Assembly (NCBI RefSeq): GCF_002878395.1
Contig: NW_025861042.1
Coordinates: 175,067-239,066, forward strand
From: Capsicum annuum
Lineage: Eukaryota; Streptophyta; Magnoliopsida; Solanales; Solanaceae
Length of the DNA stretch: 64,000 bases
Reading direction: 5' to 3'
Below the pieces are notes generated by a model. The model was not told the origin of the DNA and did not search any database. It saw nothing but the letters and a program-made list of their open reading frames with translations. Of the stretch, positions 1 to 11,206 are shown piece by piece. A program made the position numbers and the translations under genes. The stretch's first letter is position 1. Every line of letters begins with the position of its first letter.

Positions 1-235
1 TATTGAACTTATGCACATCTGATGCATGGCTAACTGGTATATGAATGCATGACTGAGTGTTCTGATAAACTGAGTTTCTCATGACAAGAATGCATAGCTG
101 ATTCATGATTTTATAATTGAATTGATACATGAATGCATGACATAGTATGAAAAAGTAGTAGATATCACATTTATAATGGGAACATGAATATGAAACTGAT
201 TAAGCTTAAGGTGAACTATTACCTTGAGCTTGGTC
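1..235 (-). other. 3' non-coding tail of element 1
   Basis: Lies between the chromodomain and the missing 3' LTR. It is rich in repeated ATGCAT/CTGA words and resembles the same region of element 2 (about 14040-14190) and of the long-LTR family (46790-47000). No reading frame is seen. The PPT and 3' LTR are beyond the left edge. Confidence 0.6.
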
Positions 236-1160
236 TGAATTAGCGGAGAAGAGGTAAGGATACTTGGTACGCATATCTGCTTCTACTTCATAAGTAGCTC
301 CCTTAACAGACTGATTTCTCCAAAGAACCTTAACTAGAGGGACCTCTTTGTTCCTCAATCGACGAGTCTGATAGTCTAAGATTTTGACTGGAATCTCTTC
401 ATAAGAGAGACTGTTTTGAACATCAACGCTCTAAAAAAGACTACAACTGATAGGTCACCTACGCACTTTTTGAGCAAGGATACATAGAATACCGAATAAA
501 CTAACTAACTCCCTGATATAGAGTTTGGCGTAATCCTCGGCTGAATAAGAGGTATGAACTGGAAGGAAACTTGGTCATCCTGGCTATAATAACCCAAACT
601 GAATTATACTGATGATGAGTTTGAGGCAAACCCATCAAGAAGTCCATGTTCACTTCTTCCCACTTCCAAGAAGGAGTAGTGAACTCCTGCATAGGTCCAC
701 TAGGCTTCTGATGCTCTATCTTAACTTGCTGACATGTAGAGCACTTAGCCATAAACTCTGCAATATCTCTCTTTATCCTACTCCACCAATAGATTTCCCA
801 CAGGTCATGGTACATCTTAGTGGCCCCTGTATGAATAAAGTATCACGCTCCATGCTCTTCTGCAAGAATCCGTTGCTTTAAGTCATCTACACCTAGAACG
901 CACAGATGACCCTGACAACGAGGAACCTTATCTCCCATTTGGGAGAAAACCTCTACTTTTTGATTCTGAACTGACTCTTTCAGCTTGACAAGGCTAGGAT
1001 CCCTGTCTTGCTTTTCTTTTACCTCAGAAACTAGAGATGACTCTAAACTTCTCTGAACACATACAACACCCTCCAAAGAATCAACTAAGTAAACAACTAG
1101 TCTAGTGAGCTGATGGATTTTCTGAGCTATCTTCTTCTTGTTGTCTTCGACATGAGAAAC
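236..1160 (-). pseudogene. Integrase and chromodomain remnant, element 1, large internal deletion
   Basis: Integrase inserts retrotransposon cDNA into chromosomes, and the chromodomain directs it to chromatin. The zinc-binding HHCC part is visible at about 740-900, with the pair in KCSTCQQVK. It is followed by the first part of the catalytic core (NSVWVIIARMTK) at about 560-610, where the usual first catalytic Asp of VIIDRMTK reads Ala. Near position 500 the sequence jumps directly to the C-terminal part. By comparison with element 2 (14440-15090), about 650 bp is missing, covering the second catalytic Asp, the catalytic Glu and the DNA-binding region. A chromodomain-like end survives at about 240-420. 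Inactive beyond doubt. Confidence 0.85.
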
Positions 1161-1600
1161 ATTACCCATGGAGACTCTACTGAGAGCGTCAGCCATAACG
1201 TTGGCCTGGCCCAGATGGTAAAGGACACTCATGTCATAATCTTTCAAAAGCTCTAACCACCTTCTCTTATGAAGATTAAGATCTTTCTGAGAAAAGACAT
1301 ACTAGAGACTCTTATGATCCATGAAGATATCTACATGAACTCCGCATAGATAATGCCTTCAAATTTGTAAGGCAAATACTATGGCTACTAACTCAAGATC
1401 ATGAGTAGGATAATTCTTTTCATAGGGCTTTAAATGTTTGGAGGCGTAGACTATGACATTACTATGCTACATGATAGCACAACCTAAACCCACTTTGGAC
1501 GCATCACAATATACCACGAACCCATCTGAACTATCTGGAAATGCTAGAATTAGAGCTGAAGTAAGTCGAGTTTTTAACTCTTAAAAACTATTCTCACAAG
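1161..1600 (-). pseudogene. RNase H remnant, element 1
   Basis: RNase H degrades the RNA of the RNA-DNA hybrid during reverse transcription. The minus-strand translation shows FVVYCDASKVGLG (first catalytic Asp), then [10 protein letters not shown] (Glu), then a DHKSL-type third site and NVMADALSRVSMG (fourth Asp) ending near 1160-1200. The best open stretch is 843-1247, which runs from the end of RNase H into the spacer before integrase. Stops lie between the blocks (near 1300 and 1470). It sits in the standard position between RT and integrase. Confidence 0.85.
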
Positions 1601-2510
1601 GATTTGACAACTGAAACTTGACCTTCTTTTGAGTCAATATGGACATGGGGGATTCAATAGAAGAAAATCCCTCGACAAACCATCTGTAATAGCCAGCCAA
1701 TCCCAAGAAACTCCTTATATCTGATGGAGAGATGGGGCGAGGCAAGTTTCTTACCACTTTGGTCATCTAAGGATATACTCTAATGCCATCACCAAAAATA
1801 ATATAGCCAAGGAATGATACTGATCTTAGACAAAACTCGAACTTACTAAATTTGGCGAATAGCTGGTAATCTCTGAGAGTCTGAAGAACAATCCTGAGAT
1901 AGTCTGAATGATCACGCTCTGTGCGGGAATAGACCAGGATATCATCTATGAAGACTATGACGTACATGTCTAACTACTGCTTGAACACATAGTTCATTAA
2001 GTCCATGAAAGCAGCTGGGGTATTGGTAAGACTAAAGGACATAACTAGAAACTCGAAGTGACCATACCGAGTACGGAAATCTGTCTTTGGGATGTCATAT
2101 TCTCTAACTCTGAAATGATGGTAGCCTAATCTGAGGTGTATTTTTGAGAAATAACTAGCACCCTGAAGTTGGTCAAACAAGTCATCTATTCTGGGAAGAG
2201 GATACTTGTTCTTGACTGTAATGTTGTTGAGCTGATGGTAATCAATACACATCCTGAGAGAACAATATTTCTTGCACACAAATAAGACTGGTGCACCCCA
2301 TGGGGATACACTGGGCCTGATGAATCCCTTATCTAAGAGATCCTACAAATGATCTTTTAGTTCCTTAAGTTCTTCTGGTGCCATTCTGCATGGCAAAATA
2401 GAAATAGGTTGAGTATCTGGAAAAAGATCAATGCCAAAGTCTATTTCCCTTTTGGGAGGAATGCCTGGAAGATCTTCGGGAAACACGTTTGAATACTAAT
2501 TTACAACTGG
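1601..2510 (-). pseudogene. Reverse transcriptase remnant, element 1
   Basis: RT copies element RNA into DNA. The minus strand shows, in order, the fingers region ([20 protein letters not shown], near 2200-2260), the palm motif [10 protein letters not shown] near 2040, and the catalytic FIDDILVYS block at about 1925-1955 with both Asp of the xxDD motif. It continues with FLGYII and [19 protein letters not shown] in the connection region. It is split over three frames by stops near 1770 and 1970, and the N-terminal part before 2280 is further decayed. Domain order and length fit the usual gypsy RT. Confidence 0.9.
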
Positions 2511-2639
2511 GACTGATTTAAGACTAGGAGATTCAGAACTAGAATCTTTAATATGCATGAGATGATACATACACCCCTTAGAAATCAGTTTCCTTGTCCA
2601 AAGGTAGGAATAAAATGACCCCTGAAAAATAAAGTACTA

Positions 2640-3010
2640 CCCTTCCACTCTATGATGGGCTCATTCGGGAACTAAAAATGAACTACCCTGGTTCTACAGT
2701 CAACTGTGGCATAGCAGGAATGAAGCCAATCCATGCCGAGAATGACATCAAAATCAGTTATCTCTAACTCGACTAAATCTGCTGGCGTGGCTTTTTGAAA
2801 TATCATAATTGGGCAGTGCCTGTATACTCACCGCGATATGATGGTTTTACCCACTGGGTAAAGGCTGAAAAGGGCTCAGCTAAAATTTTGGGATTGATTT
2901 CAAAATTTCCTGCTTTATAAGAAGTAATAAAAGACAAGGATGCATTTGGATCTAGTAAAGCGTAAACATGAACATGAAAACTTTGTAACGTACCAGTAAT
3001 GATATCAAGA
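2640..3010 (-). pseudogene. Retropepsin-like aspartic protease remnant, element 1
   Basis: The protease matures the Gag-Pol polyprotein. On the minus strand the active-site block reads HVYALLDPNASLSF, where related copies have ALLDPGAS, so the conserved Gly after DP is Asn here. A downstream block resembles the LILMSFSAWIGF segment, which corresponds to the DVILGIDWL strand of the intact copy in element 2. Frameshifts and stops break it. It lies directly between the gag zinc knuckle and RT, as expected. Confidence 0.75.
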
Positions 3011-4172
3011 GAATTTTCCTAATATTCTCAGGTCTGACGAGCATAGAGTCTATCTGGGCATTTCCCACTAGTAGCACTAGAAGTGGCACTCTGCTGATTT
3101 GGGCGACCGGACTAGGCTATGGAGCGATTCTGCTGACCCTGTAGGCCTGACTATAGACACTCTCTAATCCTATGGCCTGGCTTGCCATAACTGAAACAAA
3201 CATCACTACTAGCTCTATAGGTACCCTTGTGGTTCTTACCATAAGTCTAACACAGAGATTAGTTCGGGCACTGCTGACACTGCCCTGAGACTTAGAGCCT
3301 GGTGCTCGATCTCTGTTTTCATCTCTGAATTTCCGCACTGGGGCACTAGAGGAGGAAAAAGCTGGAATTGTCGACTTAAGATGAAACGGCAAACGGTTTC
3401 CTCCTTCTGATTTTGGTTGAGCACTACTAAAACTGCCTGACTTTGTTCACTTGTTCTAGCTCTCCCTAGTCCTAATCTTTTGCTTCTCTATTTGTTGAGC
3501 ATGAGTCATGAGCCTGGCTAAAGTCATATCACTATTTAGCATCGCAGACCTAAACTCATTTACCACGCTATCATTCACCCCTAACATGAACCTTCTCATC
3601 TTAGCCCTATTATCTATAACCACATGAGGGGTATATCTATCTAGCTGAGTAAATCTGAGAGAATACTCCTTAATGATCATATTTCCCTGCCTGAGGTTGA
3701 TGAACTCTAGAACTTTTGCCTCCCTCAGCTATTGGGGAAAGAATCTGTCTAAGAAAGTCATGACAAATTCCTCCCACTCTATAGGACCTGCATCCTCTAA
3801 CCTCTCGAACTTCCACTATTTGTACCAAGTGTGAGCAACATCCTATAACTGGTATGCGGCTAACTCATCACTCTGACAAGAAGTAACTCCCATGATGTCT
3901 ATGACCTTCTAGACTTGGTCAATGAATTCCTGAAGGTCTTTATCAGACTTAGACCCAAATAAATATGGAGGGTTCATTCGGGTGAAGTCCCAAATCCTAG
4001 CTGCAGCTGAGTTGGCCACTGGATTGGCCGGAATAACTGGTGGCCATTAATTTTGGGCAGCCACAGACTGAGGAAGTGTGGTGAATACGGCCCTAAACTC
4101 CGCATAAGAAACATATCCGCCCAAAGGATCTTTGGGCTGAGGAGCTGGCTGGTTTCTTCTTTTTGGAGGCAT
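3011..4172 (-). pseudogene. Gag remnant with zinc-knuckle region, element 1
   Basis: Gag forms the virus-like particle and packages the RNA. The start ATG at 4172 (minus) opens MPPKRRNQPAPQPKDPLGG, closely matching the start of gag in element 2. The capsid core follows (ILSKEYSLRFTQLDRY-type block, open over 3456-3680). The zinc-knuckle region near 3180-3280 reads C-x2-C-GKNHKG and then CFSYGKPGHRIREC, so the second knuckle has lost a Cys (C to Y). Several in-frame stops occur between 3680 and 4100. Frames differ between the N-terminal, core and knuckle parts. Confidence 0.85.
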
Positions 4173-4375
4173 ATTCTGATATAAGAGAAGAACGGATTAG
4201 ACTGAGAGTTTAACTTGAGATTATTCTCACTAGCATGATATGAATACCGAAGAAAGAAAACTATTCCTAAAATATCTTATAGCCTCTTGCACATAAATGT
4301 GGAGTCCAATACACCCATACACAAGACTCTACTAGATGCGGTTTTCAGGCTTCCTAGGACTCTATTAAACCTTAG

Positions 4376-4387
4376 GCTCTGATACCA
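4376..4387 (-). other. Primer-binding site (initiator Met tRNA type), element 1
   Basis: The minus strand reads TGGTATCAGAGC, the standard 12-base complement of the 3' end of initiator methionine tRNA used by many plant retrotransposons. It is separated from the LTR end by the 4-base spacer AACT. It marks the start of minus-strand DNA synthesis and fixes the element's orientation. Confidence 0.9.
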
Positions 4388-6509
4388 AGTTTGTAACACC
4401 TTGATTTTCCAAACTAGAGTGCTACACGATGCTTATGACCCCGAAGGACCACAAGCTAACCCATGACTGATATCTATACCTGTACACTGAAATATATGGC
4501 ATAATAATGCAGAAAACATAAACAATAGGCTATAAGGTTCAACTATATAGAATATATAACAAATCATAACATCCATATGGGGAAATGAATACCCCAAACA
4601 ACTGAAATATGAATCAAATCTGAGCTAAATCTAAAAGCCTCTAAATACTGTCTGAAAAAGGAGTTCAAGGAACATGTCTCCAACTTACTCCGTCTAGCAA
4701 AACTGAACTGAAATAATAAATGAAATAAATAATATCATAATCGAATCGATGAGGACTCACTGCAACTCTGCGAATAGAATGCTACTGCTACTACAGATCT
4801 GGAGCTCGTATCTAAGAACCTATGGTGTAACGTGAAAGAAAGAACCATAGCACAAATGCATCAGTTCAACTGGGAGTACTGAGTATACGAGTAAGGTAGG
4901 CTAAATGCAAAAGGGTTTATATGGATGAACGATGCTAACTGACTTAATGATATGAATGTAAGAGTGCAAACATGCATATGTAGTAATTGAGATTGTGATT
5001 ATGTGATATCTAGATCTGGACACTAATACATGATCTACTGATATCTAGCAGGACAAATACTAAAATTCTGATAACTTAGATAACTATGTCTGACAGTCCT
5101 AAATCTAATCGAACTATCTGTGTTCCACTTTGTAACTGGATTGACAGTATCTAACAATCCTGATATACTACAATCTGAAGAACTATCTGAGTTCTTTTAT
5201 TGAGACTGGGAATGAAATTGTGGGAGGTAGTTATTTGATCAAAATCCCCCAATAATGCATATAGCTAAGTTGGGGTCCAATCTCTGCCACGACAGGAAGG
5301 GTGTCTATACCGCGCAACTGGTAAGGACAACTATGAGTGATCTTTTAGCTGACAGGTACTCAAAATGAGAATGGTGGGAACCCTAAACTGACTGATAAAT
5401 CCACCCCATCATCCCTAATCTGACAGGTTAAGATGTCTCAACCTAGGCTGGCAACGTAGTTCTGGAACAAAAGGATGATTACTAAGAATCACACCCCAAA
5501 CTGATAGGTGATTTCCTATCCTTGGGTTCACTCGGTGCTAACTTCTACTCCCATCAGTAGAGACTGAACGTGATTTAGCTAACGGTACATGGACTAAGTA
5601 ACTGACTTCTGTTGACTGATGGATTAGTACTACTATTTTAGAATTAGCTGAGATCATGAGATTTCCACGGTTTCCTGAGTCACATGCCCAACTAAGTTCT
5701 ATAGATCATGGCTTGACTAAGATTATCATGATAACATGACATGGATCTAGGCACACAACTATGTAGTTTGGGTACAAGTACCCGCAGGACTCAATGAAAG
5801 GAAACTGACACACATGACTGACTTGATCGTAAGAGTAGAGTCCACAATTTACCATATCATGAGTAGGGGATTTCAAACTAAGCATAATTCCCAACATCTT
5901 ATACATGGAAGGGAAATTCATACAACATGTATATATTTTCAGAGCTTCAATATCATGGTCAATCTATATCACAACAACGCATATCACTCACATGGAATTC
6001 ATGGTAGATCGTAAAGCATAGAGCATGGACTTGTCATTTAAGCACTATTAAAACATGGGACATGAATTCTATCATCTAGGCATATTATCAAACACTTTGC
6101 ATGCATTTTTTTAGCTTAAGTGTGTTCATGAATTTCACCATATTAAGCCACATAAGGATTATGGGTTTCCACTAACAAACACATATAATTCATGAAATCA
6201 CCTTTAGATATCATCTTAAAACTTAAACAACAATCATTAACATGTACATGCTCATATCACAATAAGACAGTCACAAAATAATATTTAAAACATGGTTCTT
6301 GAGCTCTATGAATGAAATGGATCCATAGATGAACACTACGCATACCTAACTCAAGATTCTTGATATTTTTGAACTTGAAGGATTTGAAATCCTTTGATTC
6401 TTTTGAAGAAGATTGGGTCTTGTTCTTAGAGATGAAAGTTAGAGAGAAACCCTAGTATTTGTTTGTGAAATAATAATGAGCAAAATGGCTGAATTTAGAC
6501 TCATCTGGG

Positions 6510-6520
6510 TATATATATAG
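6510..6520 (-). promoter_or_regulatory. Candidate TATA box in LTR of element 1
   Basis: The minus strand reads CTATATATATACCC, about 520-530 bases from the LTR's 5' end and just after the palindrome cluster. A purine-rich leader-like sequence follows. This position fits the U3/R boundary of an LTR promoter. Assigned from motif and position only. Confidence 0.45.
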
Positions 6521-6584
6521 GCTAGTGGTAAGTGACCAAAATAACCCTATTAAAATGGTTCAGAGTAAACTAAACGTGGGGTGT

Positions 6585-6825
6585 GACGACCCGACTGACG
6601 GTCCGTCAGGAAGTTGATGGTCCATCATTTCAACCGTCATACATGGACTAGAAATGGGTTTCACTGGATAATAGTTGACGGCCTGGATGACGGTCTGTCA
6701 AAAATTTGATGGTCTGTCAACTCGTTCGTCAATCCTTATCCAGAACGTGGCCTTACTTCCTTGGATATGATGGTCAAAGTTGCGGTCCATCACTTGTTTG
6801 ATGGTCCGTCAACTTGGACATTGCA
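6585..6825 (-). repeat. Cluster of TGACGGTCCGTCA-type palindromes in U3 of element 1
   Basis: At least five copies of a 13-bp interrupted palindrome, exact at 6596-6608 and varied elsewhere (TGATGGTCCATCA, TGACGGTCTGTCA, TGATGGTCTGTCA, TGATGGTCCGTCA). Many differences are C/T or G/A changes, as expected from deamination of methylated cytosine. The cluster lies between the conserved LTR module and the TATA box. Confidence 0.8.
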
Positions 6826-7045
6826 TCTGGGCGTTTCGGTCAGTTATGAGTAAAACATCCATAACTTCCTCATCTGGTGTTGGATTTGGACAAAATTGGT
6901 ATCATTAGAAAGCTAACTCAATTTCCCACGTTATAGAAAGTAGAAATATCAAAAATACCACGAGTAAGAGAATATATTTTTATTTCAAAGCATGTACTAG
7001 CATCCTTGAGATGATTTCTAGCTAGGAATAAACATGGGTATTACA

Positions 7046-7560
7046 AATGGATATTTGGTTATACCAAGATTAACCAACCAAAAAGCAATACAAACCTCTT
7101 CCACCTAATTTTTCCAACATCTAATACATAAAAGGAATTAGAAATTGATCTTAGAGTGTGCATGAGTTTAACTTTCTATAATTAATACACACTCTCCACC
7201 CTGTAATCAACCTAAGAGGATCAATTCATTTTTTTGATTAGCTACCACAGTCATCCCTTATTTTTTCGATATGTATTGGATAAGACTTACCTATTTGGTA
7301 TCTGATATTAGGTGCACCACTCCCACATCAAGCCATTTAATTAGCTCCTTCTTTACCACCTTTTACATAGATGGGTCTATCTTTTGTTGATATTTGATAG
7401 TGGGTGTACATTCTTCCTCCAAATGAATTTTATAAGTGGAAATGCCTGGAAGAATATCATTGCTATCTGCAATTCTCCACCTTATTTATCTCTAGTAACT
7501 TATCAATAGTGAGATAAAGGATTCAACCTACTGCTCCACTAAATTAGCTACAATAATCAT
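7046..7560 (-). pseudogene. Athila-like RT, N-terminal part, truncated by element 1
   Basis: The minus-strand translation gives, in broken frames, ILPGISTYKIHLEEECTPTI, VVKKELIKWLDVGVVHLISD and a WRVC-YRKLN-like stretch reading VESVY near 7180. It ends at KRFVLLFGWL, which corresponds to the YCFLDGYSGYNQ segment normal in this family. These are the fingers of RT before the catalytic YxDD. Several stops and small indels are present. The reading ends exactly at the LTR of element 1, so the catalytic half is displaced outside the window. Confidence 0.8.
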
Positions 7561-7616
7561 TGGAAATATCGTACTCTCTCCCAGGAACACATATCAAAGA
7601 TGACACAACAACTCTT

Positions 7617-8430
7617 TCAATTCCAACATAGGCGGTTCTTCAATAGATGGTTTTGCGGGCAATGTTGGCCTATTTTTAGGTCCAAGTACAACTTCTTTGA
7701 AGCAAATGAATATGAACTCATTCTGTTCAAAGTACATAATATTTCATCATATGCCTTATTTCTATCACTATCAAAGTTTATCAATATCACTGCCAAAGTC
7801 TTAAAAACAAATCTCTCTTCAATAGGTACCACTAGGTTACCCTCATCAACAATATCAATGACTGAAACCACATTTATCTCCTTTAGTTGCTTCATCGACC
7901 AATAGTCATCAAAATATACTTCTTCATCATTGATCCTGAATTTTAGCTTATTTCACTTTATATCTAGTAATATTTTCCCAGTGGCTAAAAATGGTGTACC
8001 TAGTATTATGGGCACTTCAAAGCCGATTCCACAATCAAGGATTACAAAGTCTACTTGGGAATATGAAATTTTATGCCTTTATTAACACATCATAAAAAAT
8101 ACCAATTGGTCTCTTATCTGAATGGTCCACCATCAACAACCATTTAAATGTCAATTTGGGAGTTCCCAAACCCAATTGATGATAAATCATTAATGACATG
8201 AGGTTGATACTCACTCTAAGATTGCAGAGTGATTTAGAGAAGATAAAGGCACCAATAGTACACGGTATAGTAAATGCCCTTGGGTCAAATTTATTTTAAA
8301 ATAGTGATCGAATGGCAATGGCACTGCAATGATAAAGGTTATCTACTGACTCATAGATTACCGTTCCTTTTTTTGTAACTAGATCCTTCACGAATTTCCC
8401 ATATCCTTGAATTTGCTCTAAAGTGTCAAT
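7617..8430 (-). pseudogene. Athila-like protease and PR-RT linker
   Basis: The open segment 7617-7895 reads MKQLKEINVVSVIDIVDEGN then LVVPIEERF, the linker found between protease and RT in plant Athila-type elements. Before it, around 7900-8230, the minus strand shows NLMSLMIYHQLGLGTPKL, KRPIGIFYDVLIKA and PIILGTPFLATGKILLDIK, which together form the retropepsin fold of this lineage. The active-site Asp block upstream (near 8250-8300) is poorly preserved. A same-length plus-strand ORF at 7600-7905 is its antisense shadow. Confidence 0.78.
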
Positions 8431-9380
8431 CAATAGTATATTTATTCATAACTGCTTCAACCTTGTCATGAACTTACTAAACTTGCCAACTTCTTCCTTC
8501 TTCTTTATTCTATGTGGAAATAGAGAAAGTGATCTAAGAATTTTAGTAAGAGGTGTATCCATCTCCTTTCCTTTTTCTTAGCCCAATTCATTATCTACTT
8601 TCAATTTAGACAATCGCTCCCCAATAGATATCTTTTCACCTGATTCTTCCAACTTCTCAAACTCAACTGGTTTACTTATCATCACACTATTATCAATCAT
8701 AACCTCATCACCAGACCTAACATCATCTACCTATGACTAAACCACTAGATATGGTTCTGGTAAAACCTTACCACTCCTTATATTAATAGCCATACTCATT
8801 CTATCATTTCTTATATTCTGCATCGTGTCACTTGGTAATGTTCTACTTTTCCTTTAATTAAAGTAGTAGATAGCTGACTCATTTGTTGTTCTAAATACTT
8901 AATAGATGTAGAATGAAAATCCACCAACTGTCTCATAATTGATAGATCACTTTTCTTCTCCTTAACACCTACATCATTCTACTCTACCTTTTTAAGTAAT
9001 TTAGCCTTCATGGCTTTTAGAAACATCTTTCTTGACTCATTAGCAATGTTATAATGGTTCCCCGGTGGCAGATACAATACACTTTGATGAAATTTTCTCT
9101 AACAATTTCCTTGATCATGGTCTCTATAACTAGCCTTTTCATAATAATTTTCCCTTTGACAGTTTTAACCTTGATTTCCTTAATCATTAGCCCCAAAACC
9201 CCCTTAGTTATTAAAGTAATTAGATTTGGCAGCTCTACTATGAGACCTAACTACCTAGACCTTCTCAATATTTCCCGACAATAAATGTTTGGTGAACAAG
9301 TTCATTTGTGTTTTCATATGGGCCATATCCTAGTCATATTCTTCTTCTCATTGGTATTGTTCTTTAGACACCCCATCGAA
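8431..9380 (-). pseudogene. Athila-like gag C-terminal / gag-protease spacer, heavily decayed
   Basis: The minus strand contains discontinuous blocks such as FHSTSIKYLEQQMSQLSTTL at about 8850-8910 and charged, Lys/Glu-rich stretches, as in the long spacer between gag and protease in Athila-type elements. Stops in all frames. No zinc knuckle was recognised. A plus-strand ORF at 9054-9284 crosses it with no family resemblance and is ignored. Confidence 0.55.
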
Positions 9381-10073
9381 TTAAGTGTTTTTTGCAACCT
9401 CAAATTTCCTGGTATGCCAAGATCTACTTATCTTCATCAACCTATCTAAAATTTCAATTGTCTCAGCAAATTTATAATCCATGAAAGCATCACCCCCTGT
9501 ATTATCCACTATTGGCTTTGTGTTTAAATTCAAAGCCCTATAGAATGTCTTTATCAAGTGCTCATCAGTCAACTTATGATTTGGGAACTAGATCAACTTT
9601 TTTTTGAACCTTACCCATGATTCATAAGAGCTTTATTTGTGTAGTTGCCTAAAATTACGAATATGATTCCTCAATTGTAGCATCCTTAAAGATGGAAAAA
9701 ACTTTCTAGGAAAGATTTTTTTTAGTTGCCTACAGTTTGTTATAGCATCGAGTGGATGCTCAGGCAACCACAAAATTGCCTCTCTAGATAGAGATAATGG
9801 GAATAAGCTCAAATGGACAACATTCTTCCTAACACCAGAATAGTCAAAAGACTTACAAATATTGACAAAATTAACCAAGAGCATATTTGGATCTTCACTA
9901 GGTAGTCCATCAAACATCCTTTTTAGGTTGACCAACTATATTATCATACTAGTGATATGGAACTTCACCTCAGGAGTTAATGGGGATAGAACAATTACTC
10001 TAGTAGAACTAGCACTATCCAAGTCAGTGTCATTATCATCAAAGGTAGATTGAGCCAGAGGCTGTTGGCATCC
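9381..10073 (-). pseudogene. Athila-like gag, N-terminal and core
   Basis: Gag of a plant gypsy element. The minus strand opens with MGCQQPLAQSTFDDNDTDL near 10073. It continues with the core FDGLPSEDPNMLLVNFVNIC, LSLFPLSLSREAILWL, FPRKFFPSLRMLQLRNHI (9633-9935), then a stop and shift, then LIKTFYRALNLNTKPIVDNT (9381-9572). The order matches the retrotransposon gag domain. The frame is interrupted near 9600-9630 and at about 9940. A leader of about 380 bp with no gene separates it from the PBS. Confidence 0.85.
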
Positions 10074-10449
10074 CATGCCTCATGCTCATTGATTATAATT
10101 GGCTGGTGAAACATTTTTAGCATGTAACCTGTTTAAATGAAACCCAACTCATAATCTTATAGGACTTCATCATTCTTAATTTGTACATGATCGGGTGCAT
10201 CCATATTCTTTTGGTTGAACTGGGTGTCTACCACTACAACCAATCAATTTGACTTTTGTTGTGCTTCTATGTTCTTTCTTAAACTTCTCAAAAGTTCTAA
10301 ATCATAAGGTAATAGATCCTTACATGATCGGAGAGTTTATGTTATACACAACTAATATCCTGTAAACACAAAAACAATAAATAAAAGTAAAATTAGAAAG
10401 ATAGACTAAGAGTCAGTTAATACACATAAACTTAATTGACAACTGTATT

Positions 10450-10467
10450 CCACGATAACGACACCAA
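10450..10467 (-). other. PBS of tRNA-Asp type, Athila-like element
   Basis: The minus strand reads TTGGTGTCGTTATCGTGG, close to the TGGCGCCGTTGCCGGGG used by Athila/Tat elements, and differs mainly by transitions. It lies 4 bases inside a plausible LTR end (CA at 10472), so the LTR is on the higher-coordinate side. Confidence 0.75.
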
Positions 10468-10471
10468 AATT

Positions 10472-10821
10472 TGATATGCCTAAACTACAACTTCCTTAAA
10501 AGAGTTTAAGTAGTCGTTGTCAATTATATAACCTAACAAAGGTTGGGGTTAAATCACACAAGGAATAAGGTGCTAATTAAGTTGTATGCAAATTAGTTGA
10601 CTTTTAATCATAAGCTTCCATAGATTAGGGTGTTTTGTTGTAATATTAATTAAGTAATTATAGTCTATCTGAAAACTAATGTCTTCTTTATAACGTGTTA
10701 ACAATCAAGAAATATGAAACTATAATTATGTTCATCTTGGTGTTTCAATCACTTTTAAGTGAAAGGGTACGTGAGTTCATACTTATACTAGTGACTATAT
10801 AGAAATTAAGATCAAATTTGT
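10472..10821 (-). repeat. LTR fragment of the Athila-like element (PBS-proximal 350 bp)
   Basis: Begins next to the PBS with the GGCATATCA end and is AT-rich. It stops where the composite chromovirus LTR starts (TGTAATACC at 10822). The rest of the LTR should resume beyond 38611. No clear paired target duplication was found (TTTGT at 10817-10821 against TTTTC at 38612-38616). Confidence 0.65.
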
Positions 10822-11206
10822 TGTAATACCTCGTATTTCTCTAGCATAATTTAAACCTCAGTACGTGAGTATTCATACATAAATTTTTTGAAATACTCAT
10901 TATTCCTCATTTTAGAGCCCACCAAGTTGTAGAAACTTGAAATAGCTTTCCAATAATATAAGATTTGCCTTAATTTGATAAACGAGTAAGAAGTTATGGC
11001 AATTTTAAGTTTCAGTCGTAAAGCATCATGATTTGAGCCCATAGCGCGTCACGGAGAAGTGTAAAATCACAATTTTCACTTTCCAGTGAAGCTCCGTAAT
11101 CATCCCATATCGTGGAGGAGTCCTATTTTACATTTGGCAATTTCCAGTGAGCCAACGCGATGTCACCGCATCGTGGTTAACTTTTGGGTCTTAATTAGTG
11201 GGAGAC
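10822..11206 (+). repeat. LTR 1 of the composite chromovirus, left part
   Basis: Starts TGTAATACC and matches 28720-29105 and 36178-36570 closely, including the conserved module at 10943-11010 and GC-rich palindromic units. It breaks at GAGAC (11202-11206) where element 2 inserted, and continues at 21726. Confidence 0.9.
11202..11206. repeat. Target-site duplication, left copy (GAGAC)
   Basis: Identical to 21721-21725 at the other end of element 2. A 5-bp duplication is what gypsy integrases produce. The uninterrupted LTR copies have the same GGGAGAC context followed by GCGATCC, which confirms the empty site. Confidence 0.95.

Larger units (their letters stand above)
1..7045 (-). mobile_element. 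Ty3/gypsy chromovirus, element 1 (3' LTR outside window)
   Basis: A minus-strand LTR retrotransposon read as 5' LTR (4392-7045), PBS, gag, protease, reverse transcriptase, RNase H, integrase, chromodomain and 3' non-coding tail. The domain order PR-RT-RH-IN and the chromodomain after integrase place it in the Ty3/gypsy chromoviruses. The long LTR suggests a Tekay/Del-like lineage (inference). Every reading frame is broken by stops and frameshifts, and the integrase has a large internal deletion, so it is non-autonomous. It sits in the RT of an Athila-like element, with the break at 7045/7046. The flanking 5 bases at 7046-7050 are AATGG, so the missing 3' LTR should be preceded by AATGG outside the window. 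Confidence 0.9.
4392..7045 (-). repeat. 5' LTR of element 1 (about 2.65 kb)
   Basis: Runs from TGTAACACC next to the PBS to GGTATTACA (termini TGTAA...TTACA). In LTR orientation it holds the conserved module (6853-6918), a cluster of TGACGGTCCGTCA-like palindromes (6585-6825), a TATA box, a leader, and near the PBS side the block around the GGGTTAGCTTGTGG motif shared with all other LTRs here. Short ORFs inside it (for example at 5706-6014, both strands) are chance. Its partner LTR is outside the window. Confidence 0.88.
7046..10821 (-). mobile_element. Athila-like Ty3/gypsy retrotransposon, interrupted on both sides
   Basis: A minus-strand gypsy element of a different lineage, identified by its gag core (DGLPSEDPNMLLVNFVNICK), a protease region with PIILGTPFLATG, the conserved VVPIEERF linker and an RT start, plus a PBS of the tRNA-Asp type. 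On the left its RT is cut by element 1 at 7045/7046. On the right its LTR is cut at 10821/10822 by the composite chromovirus. All frames contain stops. It is the oldest recognisable layer because it hosts the other insertions. The rest of its RT, RNase H and integrase should lie left of the window. Confidence 0.85.

Noticed and set aside
7600..7905. Plus-strand 101-codon ORF
   Set aside because: Antisense shadow of the Athila-like protease-RT linker, which has clear family motifs on the minus strand.
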